Part shown: piece after piece, positions 7,966-17,195 of the stretch
Layout of the letters: the number at the start of each line of letters is the position of its first letter
How positions within the stretch are numbered: the stretch's first letter is position 1
Assembly (NCBI GenBank): GCA_900469965.1
Contig: UBZP01000005.1
Span: forward strand, 1 to 64,000
Reading direction: 5' to 3'
Length of the DNA: 64,000 bases
From: Hyphomicrobiales bacterium
GTDB taxonomy: Bacteria; Pseudomonadota; Alphaproteobacteria; Rhizobiales; Rhizobiaceae
Program-made: the position numbers and the translations under genes
The notes under the pieces: model-generated
Told to the model about the DNA's origin: nothing
The model's database searches: none
The model's input: only the letters and a program-made list of their open reading frames with translations

Positions 7966-8982
7966 GTGGGCGTCGTGATACCGCTGGACGAAAGCAAAAA
8001 CAAACTGGCATCGGTAAAGCCGCTGGTGGATCTGACGAAAGCCGACATGGAGCGCGTCAACCAGCTGATCCTGTCGAAGGCCGGCTCGGACGTCCAGATG
8101 ATCCCGGAAGTGGCCAACCACCTGATCTCGTCGGGCGGAAAGCGGCTGCGGCCGATGCTGACGCTCGCCTCGGCGGCGATGTTCGGCTACGAGGGCGACC
8201 ACCACGTCAAGCTCGCCACCAGCGTCGAGTTCATGCACACGGCCACGCTCCTGCACGACGACGTGGTCGACGAGAGCGACCTCAGGCGCGGCAAGTCGAC
8301 GGCGCGGATGATCTGGGGCAACCAGGCGAGCGTTCTGGTCGGCGACTTCCTGCTCGGCCAGGCCTTCAAGATGATGGTCGAGGTCGGCTCGCTGGAGGCG
8401 CTCGACGTTCTCTCGTCCGCCGCCACGGTGATCGCGGAGGGCGAGGTGCTGCAGCTTTCCGTCGCCAAGAACATGGAGACGACGGAAGACGACTATCTCG
8501 AAGTCATCCGCGCCAAGACGGCAGCCCTGTTTGCGGCCGCCGCCGAAGTCGGCCCGATCGTCGCCAATACCGGCCGGGCGGAGCGCAACGCGCTGAAGTC
8601 CTACGGCATGAACCTCGGCCTCGCCTTCCAGCTCGTCGACGACGCGCTCGACTACGGCGGCAAGGCGGCGGACCTCGGCAAGAACGTCGGCGACGACTTC
8701 CGCGAGGGCAAGATCACGCTTCCCGTCATCCTGGCGTGGCGCCGCGGCACGGCCGAGGACCGCGCCTTCTGGCGCAAGGCGATCGAGGGCGGCGAGAGCG
8801 ACGATGCCAATCTCGAACACGCGCTCGGCCTGATCACGCGCTACGGCGGTCTGTCGGACACGATCGCGCGCGCGCAGCACTACGGCACGATCGCCCGCGA
8901 CGCGCTGGCGCCGCTGCCGGCGAGCCCGTGGAAATCGGCGCTTCTGGAAGTGATCGACTTCTGCATTTCGCGCGTCAGCTGA
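7966..8982 (+). CDS. ispB: Octaprenyl/polyprenyl diphosphate synthase
   Basis: A 338-residue trans-polyprenyl diphosphate synthase that extends FPP with isopentenyl diphosphate to the side chain of ubiquinone. Both aspartate-rich metal sites are intact: DDVVD at 98-102 and DDALD at 225-229. The start is a GTG preceded by CAGGAG at a proper distance, and the first residues (GVVIPLDESKNK) match the usual rhizobial N-terminus as I recall it. Chain length cannot be read from sequence; octaprenyl or decaprenyl is expected, decaprenyl being common in this group. It is divergent from the DUF2007 gene. Confidence 0.93.
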   Translation: MGVVIPLDESKNKLASVKPLVDLTKADMERVNQLILSKAGSDVQMIPEVANHLISSGGKRLRPMLTLASAAMFGYEGDHHVKLATSVEFMHTATLLHDDVVDESDLRRGKSTARMIWGNQASVLVGDFLLGQAFKMMVEVGSLEALDVLSSAATVIAEGEVLQLSVAKNMETTEDDYLEVIRAKTAALFAAAAEVGPIVANTGRAERNALKSYGMNLGLAFQLVDDALDYGGKAADLGKNVGDDFREGKITLPVILAWRRGTAEDRAFWRKAIEGGESDDANLEHALGLITRYGGLSDTIARAQHYGTIARDALAPLPASPWKSALLEVIDFCISRVS

Positions 8983-9137
8983 TTACGAAATGTTGCGCGC
9001 CCGAGGGGACGGATTTTCTTGCCGCATCGCGCCAAAAAAGCCATTCTCTGAGGTCATGAGTCCACGCTGATTTGGACAGGATCGTGACGAACAAGCGGGC
9101 GGCAGGCCCGGCGTCCCCCCAAGCGAAAGGCATCTGC

Positions 9138-10970
9138 ATGCGGCATTCCCTTTTCATCCGGCTTCTTTCGGGCGCGGCCATCGTTGCCGGCGTTGCGCTT
9201 GCCGGCCTGCCGGCTGCAAGAGCGGAAGAACCGGCCGCTGCCGCAGAGACCGAAACCTTCGACCCGGCGGTCGTCGACAGCTTCTCGGGCGCCTTCCTGG
9301 CAGCCCGGACGGCCGACGTCGACAAGGACTACAAGACCGCGATCGAGCTCTACCGGATCGCGCTGCAGTTCGACCCGACCAACACCGAGGTCAAGGAGCG
9401 GCTGATGATCACGCTGCTGCTCAACGGCGACTTCGACGAGGGCGTGAAGCTGGCCGAGGCGCTGAAGGACGATCCGGCCGTCGAGCGCATCACCACGGTG
9501 GTGCGCGGGATGGACGCGATCCGCAAGCGCGAATACCGCACGGCGGAGAAGATCCTCGTCTACAGCGGCCCGAACGATCTCGACCGCATGATGAACGGCC
9601 TCCTGCTGGCCTGGGCGAAGTTCGGCGACGGCAAGGCCAAGCAGGCGCTTTCCGGCATCAGCGAACTCGACGGCCCCGACTGGTTCTCGATCTTCAAGAA
9701 CTACAATGCCGGCGCGATCGCCGCTGCGGCCGGCGACAAGGACACGGCACGCAAGCGGCTGAACGACGCGATCCTCGACCGCAACGGCGGCAGTGCTGCG
9801 CCCGACACCTTCATGCGCGCGGTGATGGCCCTTGCCCGGCTCGAGGCGCGCGAGGGCAACAAGCAGAAGGCGCTGGACGCGATCTCGGTCGGCGAGAACC
9901 TGATCAACAGCTATGCGCCGCTGAAGGCGCTGCGCGACAGCATCGAGAAGGGCGAGAAGCAGGAGCAGCAGGTGCGCACCGCCACGCAAGGGGCCGCCGC
10001 CGTTCTGTTTTCCATCGGCGGCGCGCTGAACCGCGAAGGCGCCGAGGACATCGTTTCGCTCTACCTGCAGATCTCGCGCGCGCTCGATCCCGACAGCGCC
10101 GATACGCTGGTGATGCTCGGCGGCCTCGCAGAGACCCAGGAGAAGCCGGAACAGGCGATCGAGTTCTACCGCCAGGTGCCGGAGAATTCGCCGATGCGCC
10201 GCATCTCCGAGCTGCAGCTCGGCCTGCAGCTTGCCGACCTCGGCAAGGTCGACGAGGCGAAGAAGCACCTCAAGGCGCTGATCGACGAAGACCCGAAGGA
10301 CATGCGCAGCTACCTCGCCTATGGCAGCGTGCTGTCGGATGCCAAGGAATACAAGGAGATGGGCGAGGTCTATGACCGCGCCGTCGACGCGATGGGCAAC
10401 GTGCCCAACCGCTCGCAGTGGACGATCTACTTCCAGCGCGGCATCGCCTATGAGCGCCAGAAGAAATGGGACCTGGCCGAGCCCAATTTCCGCAAGGCGC
10501 TGGAGCTGAACCCGGAGCAGCCGCAGGTGCTGAACTATCTCGGCTATTCCTGGGTCGACATGAACACCAATCTCGAGGAAGGCCTGGACATGATCCGCCG
10601 TGCGGTCAGCGCCAAGCCGGACGACGGCTACATTGTCGATTCGCTCGGCTGGGCCTATTTCCGCCTCGGGCAGTATGACGACGCCGTCACCGAGCTGGAG
10701 CGCGCCGCCGAGCTGCGCGCAGGCGACCCGACGATCAACGACCACCTCGGCGACGCCTACTGGCGGGTCGGGCGGAAGCTCGAGGCGACCTTCCAGTGGA
10801 ACCGGGCGCTGGGCCTGAAGCCGGAGGATGCCGAGATCCCGAAGATCAAGGCGAAGATCGAAAGCGGCCTGCCGGACGAAAGCAACAAGCCGCCGGCCGC
10901 GGCCCAGGCGATCGAGCAGAAAGAGCCGGTCAAGGCCCCCGCGCCGGGCGAGCCCGACAAGAAGTCCTGA
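9138..10970 (+). CDS. Exported tetratricopeptide-repeat protein
   Basis: A 610-residue protein with a signal peptide (hydrophobic 6-24, Ala-Arg-Ala before residue 29) and many TPR units along its length, for example around 55-90, 335-420, 440-480 and 500-580. TPR arrays are scaffolds for protein-protein contact. The tail is a Pro/Ala/Lys-rich, probably disordered segment. The ATG has an AAAGG site; an in-frame ATG 66 bases upstream would bury the signal peptide. The stop is only 7 bases before ispE, so the two are co-transcribed. Periplasmic or outer-membrane-associated location is inferred. Confidence 0.88.
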   Translation: MRHSLFIRLLSGAAIVAGVALAGLPAARAEEPAAAAETETFDPAVVDSFSGAFLAARTADVDKDYKTAIELYRIALQFDPTNTEVKERLMITLLLNGDFDEGVKLAEALKDDPAVERITTVVRGMDAIRKREYRTAEKILVYSGPNDLDRMMNGLLLAWAKFGDGKAKQALSGISELDGPDWFSIFKNYNAGAIAAAAGDKDTARKRLNDAILDRNGGSAAPDTFMRAVMALARLEAREGNKQKALDAISVGENLINSYAPLKALRDSIEKGEKQEQQVRTATQGAAAVLFSIGGALNREGAEDIVSLYLQISRALDPDSADTLVMLGGLAETQEKPEQAIEFYRQVPENSPMRRISELQLGLQLADLGKVDEAKKHLKALIDEDPKDMRSYLAYGSVLSDAKEYKEMGEVYDRAVDAMGNVPNRSQWTIYFQRGIAYERQKKWDLAEPNFRKALELNPEQPQVLNYLGYSWVDMNTNLEEGLDMIRRAVSAKPDDGYIVDSLGWAYFRLGQYDDAVTELERAAELRAGDPTINDHLGDAYWRVGRKLEATFQWNRALGLKPEDAEIPKIKAKIESGLPDESNKPPAAAQAIEQKEPVKAPAPGEPDKKS

Positions 10971-10977
10971 CCCGTCC

Positions 10978-11931
10978 ATGGCGCACGACGATGGCCTGCC
11001 CGGTTTCGGCCTGCCCGGCTTCGGCCTGCCCGGTTTCAGCCTGACAGAGCCGGCTCCGGCGAAGATCAATCTCGCGCTGCATGTGATCGGCCAGCGTTCC
11101 GACGGCTACCACCTTCTGGACATGCTCGTCACCTTTGCCGCCTTCGGCGACCGGGTCGCGGTCGCGCCGGCCGATGCCGACGCGTTCACGCTGTCCGGCC
11201 GCTTCGCGCCAGCACTTGCGGATGGTCCTGCGACCGACAATCTCGTACTGAAGGCCCGCGACCGGCTGCGCGCGGCACTCGGTGCACGCGGCATCCCCGC
11301 CCCGCCCGTCCACCTGCACCTGGAAAAGAACCTTCCGATCGCATCCGGCATCGGCGGCGGCTCCGCCGACGCGGCGGCGACGCTGCGCGTCCTGCTGCGG
11401 CACTGGAATGCCGGGATCGAGGCCGACGCGCTCGGCGCGCTTGCGCTGGGCCTCGGCGCAGACGTGCCGATGTGCCTCGCTTCGCGGCCGCTGGTGGCCC
11501 GCGGCATCGGCGAGGAGATCGAGCCGCGCGCCGACCTGCCGGCCTACGCCATGGTGCTCGTCAACCCGCTCCTGGGTGTCTCGACGCCGGAGATCTTCCG
11601 GCGGCTGAAGGACAAGGACAATCCGCCGCTGAAGGTGCCGAAACCGGGCACGGGCGGGCCCTGCTGGCTTGCGGCGCTCAAGGCCATGCGCAATGATCTG
11701 GAAGCGCCAGCCGCCGGCATCTGCCCGCAGATCGAGGCGGTCAGGCAGGCGCTTGCCGCGACCGGGCCCTTGCTCGTGCGCATGTCCGGCTCCGGGGCGA
11801 CCTGCTTCGGGCTCTACGAGGACATGGACGCGGCCGAGCACGCGGCGCGGACGATCGAGGCCGGGCATCCCGGCTGGTTCGCCGTCGCCAGTGCGGCGTA
11901 TCTGGGAGGGGATGGCCATGGCGCGGCTTGA
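10978..11931 (+). CDS. ispE: 4-diphosphocytidyl-2-C-methyl-D-erythritol kinase
   Basis: A 317-residue GHMP-family kinase that phosphorylates CDP-ME in the MEP isoprenoid pathway. The core starts at about residue 24 (EPAPAKINLALHV) and has the ATP loop PIASGIGGGSAD at 120-131 and a C-terminal MSGSGATCFGL loop. Residues 6-20 are three copies of Gly-Leu-Pro-Gly-Phe, coded by near-identical 15-base units, an unusual extension ahead of the normal start of the domain. It lies 7 bases after the TPR gene and overlaps moaB by 14 bases. Its isoprene products feed the ispB enzyme encoded nearby. Confidence 0.95.
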   Translation: MAHDDGLPGFGLPGFGLPGFSLTEPAPAKINLALHVIGQRSDGYHLLDMLVTFAAFGDRVAVAPADADAFTLSGRFAPALADGPATDNLVLKARDRLRAALGARGIPAPPVHLHLEKNLPIASGIGGGSADAAATLRVLLRHWNAGIEADALGALALGLGADVPMCLASRPLVARGIGEEIEPRADLPAYAMVLVNPLLGVSTPEIFRRLKDKDNPPLKVPKPGTGGPCWLAALKAMRNDLEAPAAGICPQIEAVRQALAATGPLLVRMSGSGATCFGLYEDMDAAEHAARTIEAGHPGWFAVASAAYLGGDGHGAA

Positions 11932-12460
11932 CGAGACGAGACCCTTCATCCCGCTATCGATCGCGGTGCTGACCGTTTCCGACACCCGCACCCTCTCGGA
12001 CGACCGCTCCGGCGACACGCTGGTCGAGCGGCTGGAGAAGGCCGGGCACCGGCTCGGCGCCCGGGCGATCGTTCCGGACGACAGGCAGGCGATCTTCGAG
12101 ACGGTCGAGGCCTGGACGAAGGACGAGGCCATCGACGTCGTCATCACTACGGGCGGAACCGGCTTCACCGGCCGCGACGTGACCCCCGAGGCGCTGGAGC
12201 CGCTGTTCGAGAAGCGGATGGACGGCTTCTCCGAGGTGTTCCACCGGATCTCCTACGACAAGATCGGCACCTCGACGATCCAGTCGCGGGCGACGGGCGG
12301 GGTGGCCAACGCCACCTTCATCTTCGTGCTGCCCGGCTCGCCCGGCGCCTGCCGCGACGCCTGGGACGGAATTCTTCAAGCCCAGCTCGACTACCGGCAC
12401 ATGCCGTGCAACTTCGTCGAGATCATGCCGCGGCTCGACGAGCACCTGAAGCGCAAATAG
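11918..12460 (+). CDS. moaB: Molybdenum cofactor biosynthesis protein B
   Basis: A 180-residue MoaB/MogA-fold protein, which takes part in molybdopterin adenylylation or related steps of molybdenum-cofactor synthesis in the cytoplasm. The signature TTGGTGFTGRDVTPEA is at residues 77-92, and a second conserved loop (LPGSPGACRDAWD) is near 146-158. The start at 11918 sits inside the end of ispE (14-base overlap), with GGGAGGGG as ribosome site, so translation may be coupled. It is convergent with the GFA-family gene. Confidence 0.93.
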   Translation: MARLDETRPFIPLSIAVLTVSDTRTLSDDRSGDTLVERLEKAGHRLGARAIVPDDRQAIFETVEAWTKDEAIDVVITTGGTGFTGRDVTPEALEPLFEKRMDGFSEVFHRISYDKIGTSTIQSRATGGVANATFIFVLPGSPGACRDAWDGILQAQLDYRHMPCNFVEIMPRLDEHLKRK

Positions 12461-12572
12461 CGCGGCTGCCTGCCGCCGGCATGGAACGCCCGGCCGTTCC
12501 GCAAGGCCGCATGCCCATGTTCCCGCGAACGAGCTTCGCCGCGACGGGCGCCGCCGGAATATGGCTTCCCTG

Positions 12573-13001
12573 TCAGAACCACAGGTCGCGAACGCAACGC
12601 CCGTCCCGCGGCAAGTCGTCGAAGGTATCGAGGCCGTCGAAGTGGTCGATCGGCAGGTGCGCCACCGCCTCTGGCGGCGCCAGGCGGACATTGACCGCCA
12701 TGCGCCGGCGCCCGTCCTGCCCGACCTGCAGGCCCCGCCAGCACAGCACGCAGGCGCAGGTGGGGCAGAAGCGGATCTCGAGCGACGGCGTCCCGCTTCC
12801 CCTGCGGGTGAAGGCTCGGGTGGGGCCGTGCAGGCCGATGCGCCCGCCCCCGTCACCACGCCCTTCGCCGCCGGCCTCGTAGTCATAGGCCCACAGGGCG
12901 CCGTAGCGGCGGCAGAGGCTACAGTTGCACGCCGTCACCGGGCCCGGATCGCCTTCCATCGTCCAGTGCGCCGCCTCGCAGAGACATCTGCCTATCAGCA
13001 T
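12573..13001 (-). CDS. GFA/CENP-V family zinc protein
   Basis: A 142-residue protein of the glutathione-dependent formaldehyde-activating enzyme (GFA)/CENP-V fold. Zinc-ligand cysteines are grouped as in the family: Cys6 and Cys8 (RCLC), Cys25, Cys27 and Cys30 (ACNCSLC), and Cys79, Cys82, Cys84 and Cys87 (FCPTCACVLC). Family members bind zinc and sometimes glutathione, but most have no proven substrate. The ATG at 13001 is preferred over one 120 bases upstream, because the domain starts right there and a purine-rich GGGGG stretch precedes it. It is convergent with moaB. Confidence 0.85.
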   Translation of the reverse strand: MLIGRCLCEAAHWTMEGDPGPVTACNCSLCRRYGALWAYDYEAGGEGRGDGGGRIGLHGPTRAFTRRGSGTPSLEIRFCPTCACVLCWRGLQVGQDGRRRMAVNVRLAPPEAVAHLPIDHFDGLDTFDDLPRDGRCVRDLWF

Positions 13002-13130
13002 CTGCACCCCCCGCGTCTCATCGTGGTCGTCAAACGCGCCGGTATTGTCCGGTCGATGCGCGCGGATTTCAAGGGCCGGCAGATGCGGGGACAGGGCCCG
13101 GACAGGACACCGGGCATGCACGTCCTGACC

Positions 13131-13652
13131 CTAGTCGCGCATGGCCCGCACGGCCCAGGCGGGGACGATCTCGGCCACGAGCTTGCGGGCGGCCAGGCCG
13201 GCGGCGAGTTCGTTGAGCTTCATGCCCTTGCGCACGATGGCGCAGGCCTGGCGCTTGGACACGAGCAGCCCGCATTCGAGCGGCGGCCGGCGCTGGACGA
13301 GGCGGCGCATGAAGGGCCGGCGATGGTTGCGCGAGCCGGCGAAACGCGCCGGTCCCTTGTTGAGCGAGACGTGCTCGGAGACCGCATCGACCCAGCCGAA
13401 CAGCGGCCGGGCGCCGGGCTCTAGGAGCAGCAGCCAGTCGCCGCGGGCCGAGCGCACGATCTCGTCGACGCTCCATTCGGTCATGAAACGGCAGCCGGCC
13501 GCATCGGCGATCTGGGGCGAACCGTCGCCGGAGCCGTGATCCAGCACGATGACGTCGCGCACGATGCCTTCCACGGCACCCGCCACCAGCGCGGACAGCG
13601 TCTGCGCCAGTTCGGGTTCGTTGTCTCGGCTCTCCATGATCACCGTCAGCAT
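13131..13652 (-). CDS. Glycosyltransferase-2-like protein
   Basis: A 173-residue protein whose first 100 residues resemble the nucleotide-binding half of a family 2 glycosyltransferase. It opens with a beta strand (MLTVIMESRDNEPELAQTL), then VIVLDHGSGDGSPQIADAAG, and WLLLLEPGARP where the DXD-like region would be. It is shorter than a full GT-A enzyme and the DXD motif is not evident, so catalysis is uncertain. The ATG at 13652 begins exactly at the first strand; an earlier ATG 45 bases upstream adds no recognisable sequence. Similar short proteins occur near moaB in rhizobia as I recall. Confidence 0.7.
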   Translation of the reverse strand: MLTVIMESRDNEPELAQTLSALVAGAVEGIVRDVIVLDHGSGDGSPQIADAAGCRFMTEWSVDEIVRSARGDWLLLLEPGARPLFGWVDAVSEHVSLNKGPARFAGSRNHRRPFMRRLVQRRPPLECGLLVSKRQACAIVRKGMKLNELAAGLAARKLVAEIVPAWAVRAMRD

Positions 13653-13765
13653 GGTTGACCAATATCGCAATGCCACACCCAGCGCCACTGGCAACAATCG
13701 CCGGGGTTGCCGTTAGTGGTAGTAAATTGGTCAGCTGTGACCGGATCGCCGCCGCCGCGCATTTT

Positions 13766-13780
13766 GTTCTTGCATTGTTC
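13766..13780 (+). promoter_or_regulatory. LexA (SOS) box
   Basis: The sequence GTTC-TTGCATT-GTTC is an exact match to the GTTC-N7-GTTC direct repeat that LexA binds in alphaproteobacteria. It lies 61 bases before the ATG of the radical SAM gene, where a repressor could block its promoter. Confidence 0.75.
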
Positions 13781-13841
13781 TCATTTGACCGTTAGGAATA
13801 AAGTCATTGCAGGGACACGATTCCCCGCGCGGAGAACCCCG

Positions 13842-14999
13842 ATGACAGACCTGTCCAGTCTCAGGCAGGGCGCGCTGGCGCCTGCCCATACGGCCGATAT
13901 TGCCGATGCGCTCGTGTCGCAGAGCGGCCTCAGGATCGATATCGACCGCCGCCGCGGGCGCGGGGCCGGGTTGAATTTCTCGGGCCGCTTCGAGCAGCAG
14001 GTGCGCGAGCACTTCGACGACGGCTGGCAGACGCTCGAGGAGCTGCCGCCCTTCAAGACCGAGGTGCAGGTCGAAAAGCCGCGGAGCATCATCACCCGCA
14101 ACGAGTCGCCGGACATTCCCTTCGACCGTTCGGTCAACCCCTATCGCGGCTGCGAGCATGGCTGCATCTACTGCTTCGCCCGGCCGACGCATGCCTTCAT
14201 GGGCCTGTCCGCAGGGCTCGACTTCGAGGCCCGGCTGTTTGCCAAGCCGGACGCGCCGAAGCTTCTGGAGCGCGAGCTTTCGAAGCCCGGCTACAAGCCG
14301 CGGGTGATCGCGATCGGCACGAACACCGATCCCTACCAGCCGATCGAGAAGGAATGGCGGATTATGCGCCAGATCCTCGAGGTGCTGGAGACGGCCAACC
14401 ATCCGGTCTCGATCGTCACCAAGTCGGCGCTGATCATGCGCGACATCGACATCCTTTCGCGCATGGCCGCCAAGGGGCTGGCGTGGGTCGGGCTTTCGGT
14501 GACGACGCTCGACCGCAAGCTCGCCCGCAGCATGGAGCCGCGGGCGGCGACCCCGTCGCGGCGGCTGGAGGCGATGCGCGCGCTTTCCGAGGCCGGCGTG
14601 CCCGTCAGCGTCATGGTGGCGCCGATCATCCCCGGGCTAAACGACCACGAGATCGACCGGATCCTCGATTCCGGCAAGGCGGCCGGCGCGCAGGAGGCGA
14701 GCTACGTGCTGCTGCGGCTGCCGCTGGAGGTGAGCCCGCTGTTCCGCGACTGGCTGCTGCGGGAGTATCCCGACCGCTACCGGCACGTGATGTCGCTGGT
14801 GCGCTCGATGCGCGGCGGCAAGGACTATGACGCCGAGTTCGGCAAGCGGATGAAGGGCGCCGGTCCCTATGCCTGGCAGATCGCGCGCCGTTTCGAACTG
14901 GCGACCAAACGGCTGAAGCTGGTGCGGACGCGACGGAGCCTGTCTGCGGACCTGTTCGTGCCGCCCTCGGGCAGCGGGGTGCAACTGTCGCTGCTGTAG
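13842..14999 (+). CDS. PA0069-type radical SAM protein (SplB-related)
   Basis: A 385-residue radical SAM enzyme. The 4Fe-4S cysteines are Cys104, Cys108 and Cys111 in CEHGCIYC, preceded by NPYRGC as in the PA0069/Rv2578c and spore photoproduct lyase-like groups. A central [10 protein letters not shown] segment and a [12 protein letters not shown] segment follow, typical of the TIM barrel. Substrate is unknown for this family. The ATG at 13842 follows GGAG; an upstream extension would run through the LexA box. The SOS box suggests DNA-damage induction, so a role in nucleic-acid repair is plausible (inference). Confidence 0.85.
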   Translation: MTDLSSLRQGALAPAHTADIADALVSQSGLRIDIDRRRGRGAGLNFSGRFEQQVREHFDDGWQTLEELPPFKTEVQVEKPRSIITRNESPDIPFDRSVNPYRGCEHGCIYCFARPTHAFMGLSAGLDFEARLFAKPDAPKLLERELSKPGYKPRVIAIGTNTDPYQPIEKEWRIMRQILEVLETANHPVSIVTKSALIMRDIDILSRMAAKGLAWVGLSVTTLDRKLARSMEPRAATPSRRLEAMRALSEAGVPVSVMVAPIIPGLNDHEIDRILDSGKAAGAQEASYVLLRLPLEVSPLFRDWLLREYPDRYRHVMSLVRSMRGGKDYDAEFGKRMKGAGPYAWQIARRFELATKRLKLVRTRRSLSADLFVPPSGSGVQLSLL

Positions 15000-15541
15000 A
15001 GCCTGCCGGCGGCGGGGCGGTGCCTCCCCGGAAAACCCGCGGTTCGGGCGGTTGCTTGCCTGAGCCCGGCGACACCCACGGGACGGGTCGGCTTGCCGCC
15101 TGCCCTCCCGGCCCTCCTGCAGGCCGCCGCGTCGGCCGTGTCGGATCGCCAGGGACGGACCGAGACGTGCCGGGACGCGCCTGGTGCATTGGGGCGCACT
15201 GGGGCGCACTGCGGCCACCGGGGTGGGTGGGCGCATCCGGTGGACGACGGGACGGGCGGTGTCGGGCGAGCGCGTCCAGACGCACGCGGCCAGACGACCG
15301 CGGGCCAGGCGGCCGCGGCCAGGCGGTCGGGTGGCGAACCGGCCGACTGGCCGGGCCGATGACAGTTTTGGGCCTGCCGCCCCCTCGGGTGGCGTGCCGG
15401 CCATCAGGCGACGGGTCACCTGTGGACCCGCTGCCGCTTCCATTCGACATTGCCCTGTCCCCTCGCAATGTCGACGTTCCCGGGCGCCGCCGCCTGCCCG
15501 GGGACTTGCGGGGAATCGGTCGGTCGTGCGAGGGTCGCCGC
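15000..15541. other. Repeat-rich gap between radical SAM gene and rnhB
   Basis: These 542 bases are extremely GC-rich and hold short repeats, for example GGGGCGCACT twice in tandem at 15191-15210 and many GGCCAG(A/G)CG-like units at 15290-15350. An inverted repeat CGACATTGC/GCAATGTCG (15445-15453 and 15465-15473) lies 69 bases before rnhB. The rnhB frame stays open through the whole gap, but the encoded string is Arg/Gly/Pro-rich and resembles nothing, so I treat it as non-coding. The rnhB promoter probably lies near the inverted repeat. Confidence 0.55.
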
Positions 15542-16201
15542 ATGCCACGCCGCGCGACCACCGATTCCCCCCTTCTCTTCGACCTTCCGGTCGGGCCCGA
15601 TTTCTCGATGGAGCTTTCGGCGCGCCGGGCCGGGCAATGGCCGGTGGCGGGCGCGGACGAGGCCGGTCGCGGACCGCTCGCAGGACCGGTGGTCGCCGCG
15701 GCGGTGGTGCTCGATCCGGAGAGGATCCCGGAGGGCCTGCACGATTCCAAGCAGTTGACCGCGGCGCGGCGCGAGGCGCTGTTCGTGGAGATCCTCTCCA
15801 GCGCCGTTGTCTCCGTCGCCTCCAGCGGCGCGCGGCGGATCGACAGCACCGATATCCGCAAGGCGAGCCTCGATGCCATGCGGCGCGCCGTCTTCGGCCT
15901 CACGCTGCGCCCGCAACTGGTCCTGACCGATGGCCTCGACGTGCCGCCGGGCCTTCCCTGCGACGGCCGCGCAGTCGTCAAGGGCGACGCCCGGGTGCTG
16001 TCGATCGCCGCCGCCTCGATCGTCGCCAAGGTCGTGCGTGACCGGATGATGGCCTGCGCCGACACGAGCTATCCGGGCTACGGCTTCGGCACCCATGCCG
16101 GCTACGGCACCGAGCGCCACCGCGAGGCAATCGGCGCGCTCGGCCCCTGCGCCCTGCACCGCATGACCTTCCGCCCCTTCCGTCCCGACGCGGCGGAGTG
16201 A
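15542..16201 (+). CDS. rnhB: Ribonuclease HII
   Basis: A 219-residue type 2 RNase H, which cuts the RNA strand of RNA-DNA hybrids and removes single ribonucleotides from DNA. The first metal-binding acidic pair is Asp39-Glu40 in [11 protein letters not shown]. The conserved [13 protein letters not shown] block is near 67-79, and the C-terminal segment [15 protein letters not shown] contains the usual Tyr/His residues. The ATG at 15542 is followed directly by domain sequence at normal length. In many relatives ccrM follows rnhB; here only a 498-base gap follows. Confidence 0.95.
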   Translation: MPRRATTDSPLLFDLPVGPDFSMELSARRAGQWPVAGADEAGRGPLAGPVVAAAVVLDPERIPEGLHDSKQLTAARREALFVEILSSAVVSVASSGARRIDSTDIRKASLDAMRRAVFGLTLRPQLVLTDGLDVPPGLPCDGRAVVKGDARVLSIAAASIVAKVVRDRMMACADTSYPGYGFGTHAGYGTERHREAIGALGPCALHRMTFRPFRPDAAE

Positions 16202-16699
16202 TCCCGGGGCCTCCGGTCGGAATGGACCCGGCTGTGCGCTGCTCGTTTCGCCACGAGGATGGGCCGCCTGCTGCAACCGGCGCCCTGAAGCGCATGGCGC
16301 CCAGGACGGCTTTTAGACGTCGTCCTGGCAATGGCTGCCCTTCGGTCGGGGGACACGATGATCGGGGATGGGTGGTTCAGTGAGGAGCAGAGCCCTGACT
16401 CATCGGCGGGACTCGGGCTGAGGGTCTGTCCCGATCGCGGCCGGCAGATGGTGGCGGCGGAAGAAGCGCGCTCGCCGAAGGAGGCTGTGCCCGTCCGGAA
16501 GCGCGGCCACGGCGGACCGTGGCATCGGACTTGGCACCGGACCGTGGCCCCGGACCGCCGGCGCAGGCCGGCGGACAAATGAAAAGGGCCGGATCGCTCC
16601 GGCCCCCACAATTCATCAATCCTGTCGAAGCTCAAGGCGCGTCGCGATCCTTCGGATCGCCTCCGCGCCTCAGGTCCTCACCCGACCTCGCAAGACTGC
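16202..16699. other. Gap between rnhB and the atp operon
   Basis: A 498-base convergent gap. It holds an inverted repeat CCAGGACG/CGTCCTGG (16301-16308, 16321-16328) that may act in 3'-end formation of rnhB mRNA, though no T-run follows. About 16513-16556 is an imperfect tandem repeat of CGGACCGTGGC-like units. The atp terminator lies at 16582-16605. I see no convincing gene. Confidence 0.55.
16582..16605 (-). terminator. Rho-independent terminator of the atp F0 operon
   Basis: Read on the minus strand, GGGCCGGA-GCGA-TCCGGCCC is a perfect 8-bp stem with a 4-base loop followed at once by TTTTC. It lies about 95 bases past the atpF stop. Confidence 0.8.
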
Positions 16700-17185
16700 T
16701 CAGTTCAGGCGGGCCTTCACTTCGGTGACGGCCTTGTCGAACAGCGACTTGCTGGTCGCGGCGTCGGTCTTGCTGGCCAGCACGTTTTCTGCGGCGCTGA
16801 TGGCGAGATCAACAGCAGCGGCGCGGACGGCGTTGATCGCGTCGGCCTCGGCCTGCTTGATCTTCTGCTCCGACAGCGCCGTGCGGCGGGCCACGTATTC
16901 CTCGGTCTTCTGCTTGGCTTCGGCAGCCAGCGCCTCGGCCTCGCGCTGGGCGACGGCGACGATCGAGGCTGCCTCGGCTTCGGCTTCCTTGCGCTTGCGC
17001 TGGTATTCGGCGAGCAGGCTCTGGGCCTCCTCGCGCAGGCGCTTGGCTTCGGCAAGATCGTTCGAGATCTTCTCGGCCCGCTGGTCCAGCGCGCTGCCCA
17101 TCATGCCCGGAACCTTGAGATAGACGATCAGGGCCAGGAACAGGACGAGGCCGACGAAGGCGTAGAAAGTTGCGTCAAATGCCAT
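16700..17185 (-). CDS. atpF: ATP synthase F0 subunit b
   Basis: A 161-residue peripheral-stalk subunit of the F-type ATP synthase. It has one N-terminal membrane helix (about residues 6-24, FYAFVGLVLFLALIVYLKV) and then a long charged, Ala/Glu/Lys-rich helix that forms the stator and meets delta and F1. It is the last gene of the F0 operon and starts 10 bases after the b' gene. Like other alphaproteobacteria the operon carries two distinct b-type subunits. The F1 genes (atpHAGDC) are not in the window and must lie elsewhere, as usual in this group. Confidence 0.95.
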   Translation of the reverse strand: MAFDATFYAFVGLVLFLALIVYLKVPGMMGSALDQRAEKISNDLAEAKRLREEAQSLLAEYQRKRKEAEAEAASIVAVAQREAEALAAEAKQKTEEYVARRTALSEQKIKQAEADAINAVRAAAVDLAISAAENVLASKTDAATSKSLFDKAVTEVKARLN

Positions 17186-17195
17186 GGTCCGCTCC

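Noticed and set aside
15020-15541. An N-terminal extension of rnhB
   Set aside because: The frame is open, but the sequence is Arg/Gly/Pro-rich and the ribonuclease is full length from 15542.
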